DNA from: Pseudomonadota bacterium
Lineage (GTDB): Bacteria > Pseudomonadota > Gammaproteobacteria > Competibacterales > Competibacteraceae
Assembly: GCA_022709365.1 (NCBI GenBank)
Contig: JAKLIY010000015.1
Coordinates: 22,696 to 86,695 of the forward strand
Direction of reading: 5' to 3'
Length of the DNA: 64,000 nt
Below, one piece after another: positions 62,979 to 64,000 of the stretch (position 1 is its first letter; the number at the start of each line of letters is the position of its first letter). The position numbers and the translations under genes were made by a program. The notes beneath the pieces were generated by a model. That model had not been told where the DNA came from, made no database searches, and saw only the letters and a program-made list of their open reading frames with translations.

Positions 62979-63034
62979 CGTAGCAAGCTGCGGGGTATTT
63001 AACAGACGATGGTACGTAGCAAGCTGCGGGGTAT
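62979..63034. repeat. Two 20-bp direct copies of a palindromic repeat
   Basis: cgtagcaagctgcggggtat at 62979-62998 and 63015-63034. The first forms a CCCCG...CGGGG hairpin with its left flank. They interrupt the SWIM remnant. Confidence 0.85.
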
Positions 63035-63169
63035 GTATCCCGAAGGGAATCAACTCCCCGTCGCGCCGTTCGCACTGCTCCAGTTCAACCGCCTGCTTGT
63101 GGCGAAGACAAAACGAAAACTCACTGCAACTTTGATAGACTCGCCGTATCCACTACGAGGATGACCGCC

Positions 63170-63481
63170 ATGACTGCTGTTCTTGACCGACATATTGAAA
63201 TCACTGCCGGCATTGCGGGAGGCAGACCCCGGGTTGCCGGTCACCGCATCACGGTGCAGAACATCGTCATCTGGCATGAACGAATGGGCAAGAGTATTGA
63301 TGAGATTTGCGCCGAATATGGCTTGACGCTGGCCGAAGTCCATGCGGCGCTGGCGTACTATTTCGATCAGCAGGAAGAGATTGATCAGCGTATTGAGGAC
63401 GACGAGGCGTTTGTGACGGAGCAGCGTCGGCGGGTGTCTTCGGTGCTGGAGAATAAAAGGAAAGCCCGGCGCGGTGGCTAG
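63170..63481 (+). CDS. DUF433 domain antitoxin-like protein (module 2)
   Basis: 103 aa. DUF433 core: HIEITAGIAGGRPRVAGHRITVQNIVIWHERMG then SIDEICAEYGLTLAEVHAALAYYFDQQ. The ATG at 63170 has GAGG at good distance; an ATG at 63161 is too close to that site. The charged C-terminal tail (EQRRRVSSVLENKRKARRGG) could contact the toxin. It overlaps the toxin start by 8 bp. Confidence 0.9.
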   Translation: MTAVLDRHIEITAGIAGGRPRVAGHRITVQNIVIWHERMGKSIDEICAEYGLTLAEVHAALAYYFDQQEEIDQRIEDDEAFVTEQRRRVSSVLENKRKARRGG

Positions 63482-63803
63482 AATTCGCTATTACACTGAC
63501 GAACAGGTATCCCGTGCCGTGATCAGTGGTTTACGCCAGCGGGGAGTCGATGTGTTGAGCGTGCCTGAAGCCGGCAAGATCGGGGCTTCTGATCGGGAGC
63601 AATTGGCGTTTGCACTGATGGAAGGGCGAGTGTTGCTGACATACGATACCGATTTCCTGTCTTTGGACGCTGCCGGAGTCCATCATGCGGGTATCGTTTA
63701 CGTCAATCAGTATACGCCGACTGGAGAAATCATCCGTGGCTTGATGCTGATTTACCAGGTACTCGATTCGACAGAGATGAGAGGACAAGTCGAGTATCTC
63801 TAG
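63474..63803 (+). CDS. DUF5615 PIN-like toxin candidate (module 2)
   Basis: 109 aa from GTG at 63474. IRYYTDEQVSRAVISGLRQRGVDVLSVPEAG, SDREQLAFALMEGRVLLTYDTDFLSL and HAGIVYVNQ are typical of DUF5615. Acidic positions (TDEQ, DTDF) fit a PIN-like nuclease. It is a diverged relative of the gene at 61475. It lies between the two copies of the SWIM 3' end. Confidence 0.9.
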   Translation: MARIRYYTDEQVSRAVISGLRQRGVDVLSVPEAGKIGASDREQLAFALMEGRVLLTYDTDFLSLDAAGVHHAGIVYVNQYTPTGEIIRGLMLIYQVLDSTEMRGQVEYL

Positions 63804-63828
63804 CTTGGGATTTTCGTGGAATGCCAAC

Positions 63829-63853
63829 AAAAACGGCGACCCGCAGGCCGCCG
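63829..63853 (-). terminator. Terminator downstream of the SWIM gene
   Basis: Stem CGGCG / CGCCG (63834-63838, 63849-63853), followed on the minus strand by TTTTTGTT. The 25 bp are identical to 61839-61863. Confidence 0.7.
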
Positions 63854-63856
63854 CCA

Positions 63857-64000
63857 CTATTCGCGCTGCTCCACGACGAAGCGCAAGGCCAGCAGATGTT
63901 TGCACGGCCCGCGCCGCAGTTCATGCTGGCTGATCCACGGGCAAGCGCAACGCCCTTCCTGCAAATAGCCCTGCGCATCCACCCGCAACGCCACCGGGTA
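63857..64000 (-). CDS. SWIM zinc-finger protein, C-terminal end (5' part beyond window)
   Basis: The frame enters from the right edge and ends at TAG (63859-63857). It contains the SWIM pattern C-x-C...C-x-H (GRCACPWISQHEL, GPCKHLLALRF) and ends VVEQRE. SWIM domains bind DNA or proteins and accompany DUF6493-like proteins in some genomes (57735 here). Only about 47 residues are visible, so domain content upstream is unknown. Confidence 0.8.
   Translation of the reverse strand, partial: YPVALRVDAQGYLQEGRCACPWISQHELRRGPCKHLLALRFVVEQRE

Larger units (their letters stand above)
62789..63110 (-). pseudogene. Remnant of a SWIM zinc-finger protein gene (C-terminal part)
   Basis: Reading leftward, the segment to about 62970 encodes the SWIM core (GRCACPWISQHEL ... 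GPCKHLLALRF) and ends AEQNG with a stop at 62789. Upstream coding similarity seems to continue in another frame (RHKQAVELEQCERRDGELI, about 63040-63110) but is broken by a palindromic repeat at 62979-63034. There is no start in this frame. It duplicates the end of the intact-looking SWIM gene at the window edge. Confidence 0.7.

Overview
This window is 64 kb of GC-rich bacterial chromosome, most likely from a gammaproteobacterium. The evidence is gene order rather than a database search: nadK-recN-fur-bamE-rnfH-ratA-smpB with ssrA nearby, an hrcA-grpE-dnaK-dnaJ block, prfB-lysS, dxs-ispA, a tmRNA tag ending YALAA, a phasin (polyhydroxyalkanoate storage) and a PEP-CTERM protein. A PHA-storing environmental lineage is a reasonable guess; the genus cannot be named from the sequence alone.

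Layout. 1-4737: the end of parE, a periplasmic Cache protein, a gamma-carbonic-anhydrase-like protein, then MoxR ATPase and DUF58. 4738-16673: an accessory island with a two-gene, opposite-strand helicase system that looks like Druantia type III (DruH-like 1117 aa, DruE-like about 2071 aa) and three Uma2-family nuclease genes. 16674-18671: the TgpA transglutaminase that normally follows DUF58 directly, so the island appears to split a conserved MoxR-DUF58-TgpA operon. 18810-22382: a zinc-ribbon membrane protein, an unrecognised protein, an asparagine-synthase-like protein lacking the canonical N-terminal Cys2, and a cupin. 22416-30850: core metabolism and translation (pdxH, lysS, prfB with its programmed frameshift, folE2, dxs, ispA, phasin), with a fourth Uma2 gene between prfB and lysS. 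30934-32035: a MerR regulator with a 41-codon leader ORF and a thioesterase.

32073-40965: a type I restriction-modification island transcribed leftward as hsdM, a GxxExxY nuclease-like gene, hsdS, a zeta-like kinase, an 89-aa protein, hsdR and a YgjP-like metallopeptidase. Most junctions overlap by 4-11 bp. The GxxExxY gene is bracketed by two copies of a ~110-bp element with perfect 15-bp inverted ends, and the HsdS reading frame runs through one of them.

41023-46175: the heat-shock operon, with two good sigma-32-type promoters (before grpE and before dnaK) and no CIRCE operator visible. 46405-51237: housekeeping genes. 51564-55106: tRNA-Ser(UGA), rnk, an amidotransferase-methyltransferase-glycosyltransferase run, and tmRNA with its promoter and terminator. 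55201-61022: TauE/SafE-like exporter, purU, a patatin and a 1095-aa DUF6493-like protein. 61128-64000: an unstable end with two DUF433/DUF5615 toxin-antitoxin-type modules, a PEP-CTERM gene, repeats, and a SWIM zinc-finger gene at the window edge whose 3' end is duplicated (at least 127 identical bp) on the far side of the second module.

How the parts relate: the accessory genes sit in interrupted core operons (moxR-DUF58/tgpA, prfB/lysS, downstream of dnaJ, between SWIM and DUF6493 genes). No integrase, transposase, CRISPR array or complete insertion sequence was recognised.
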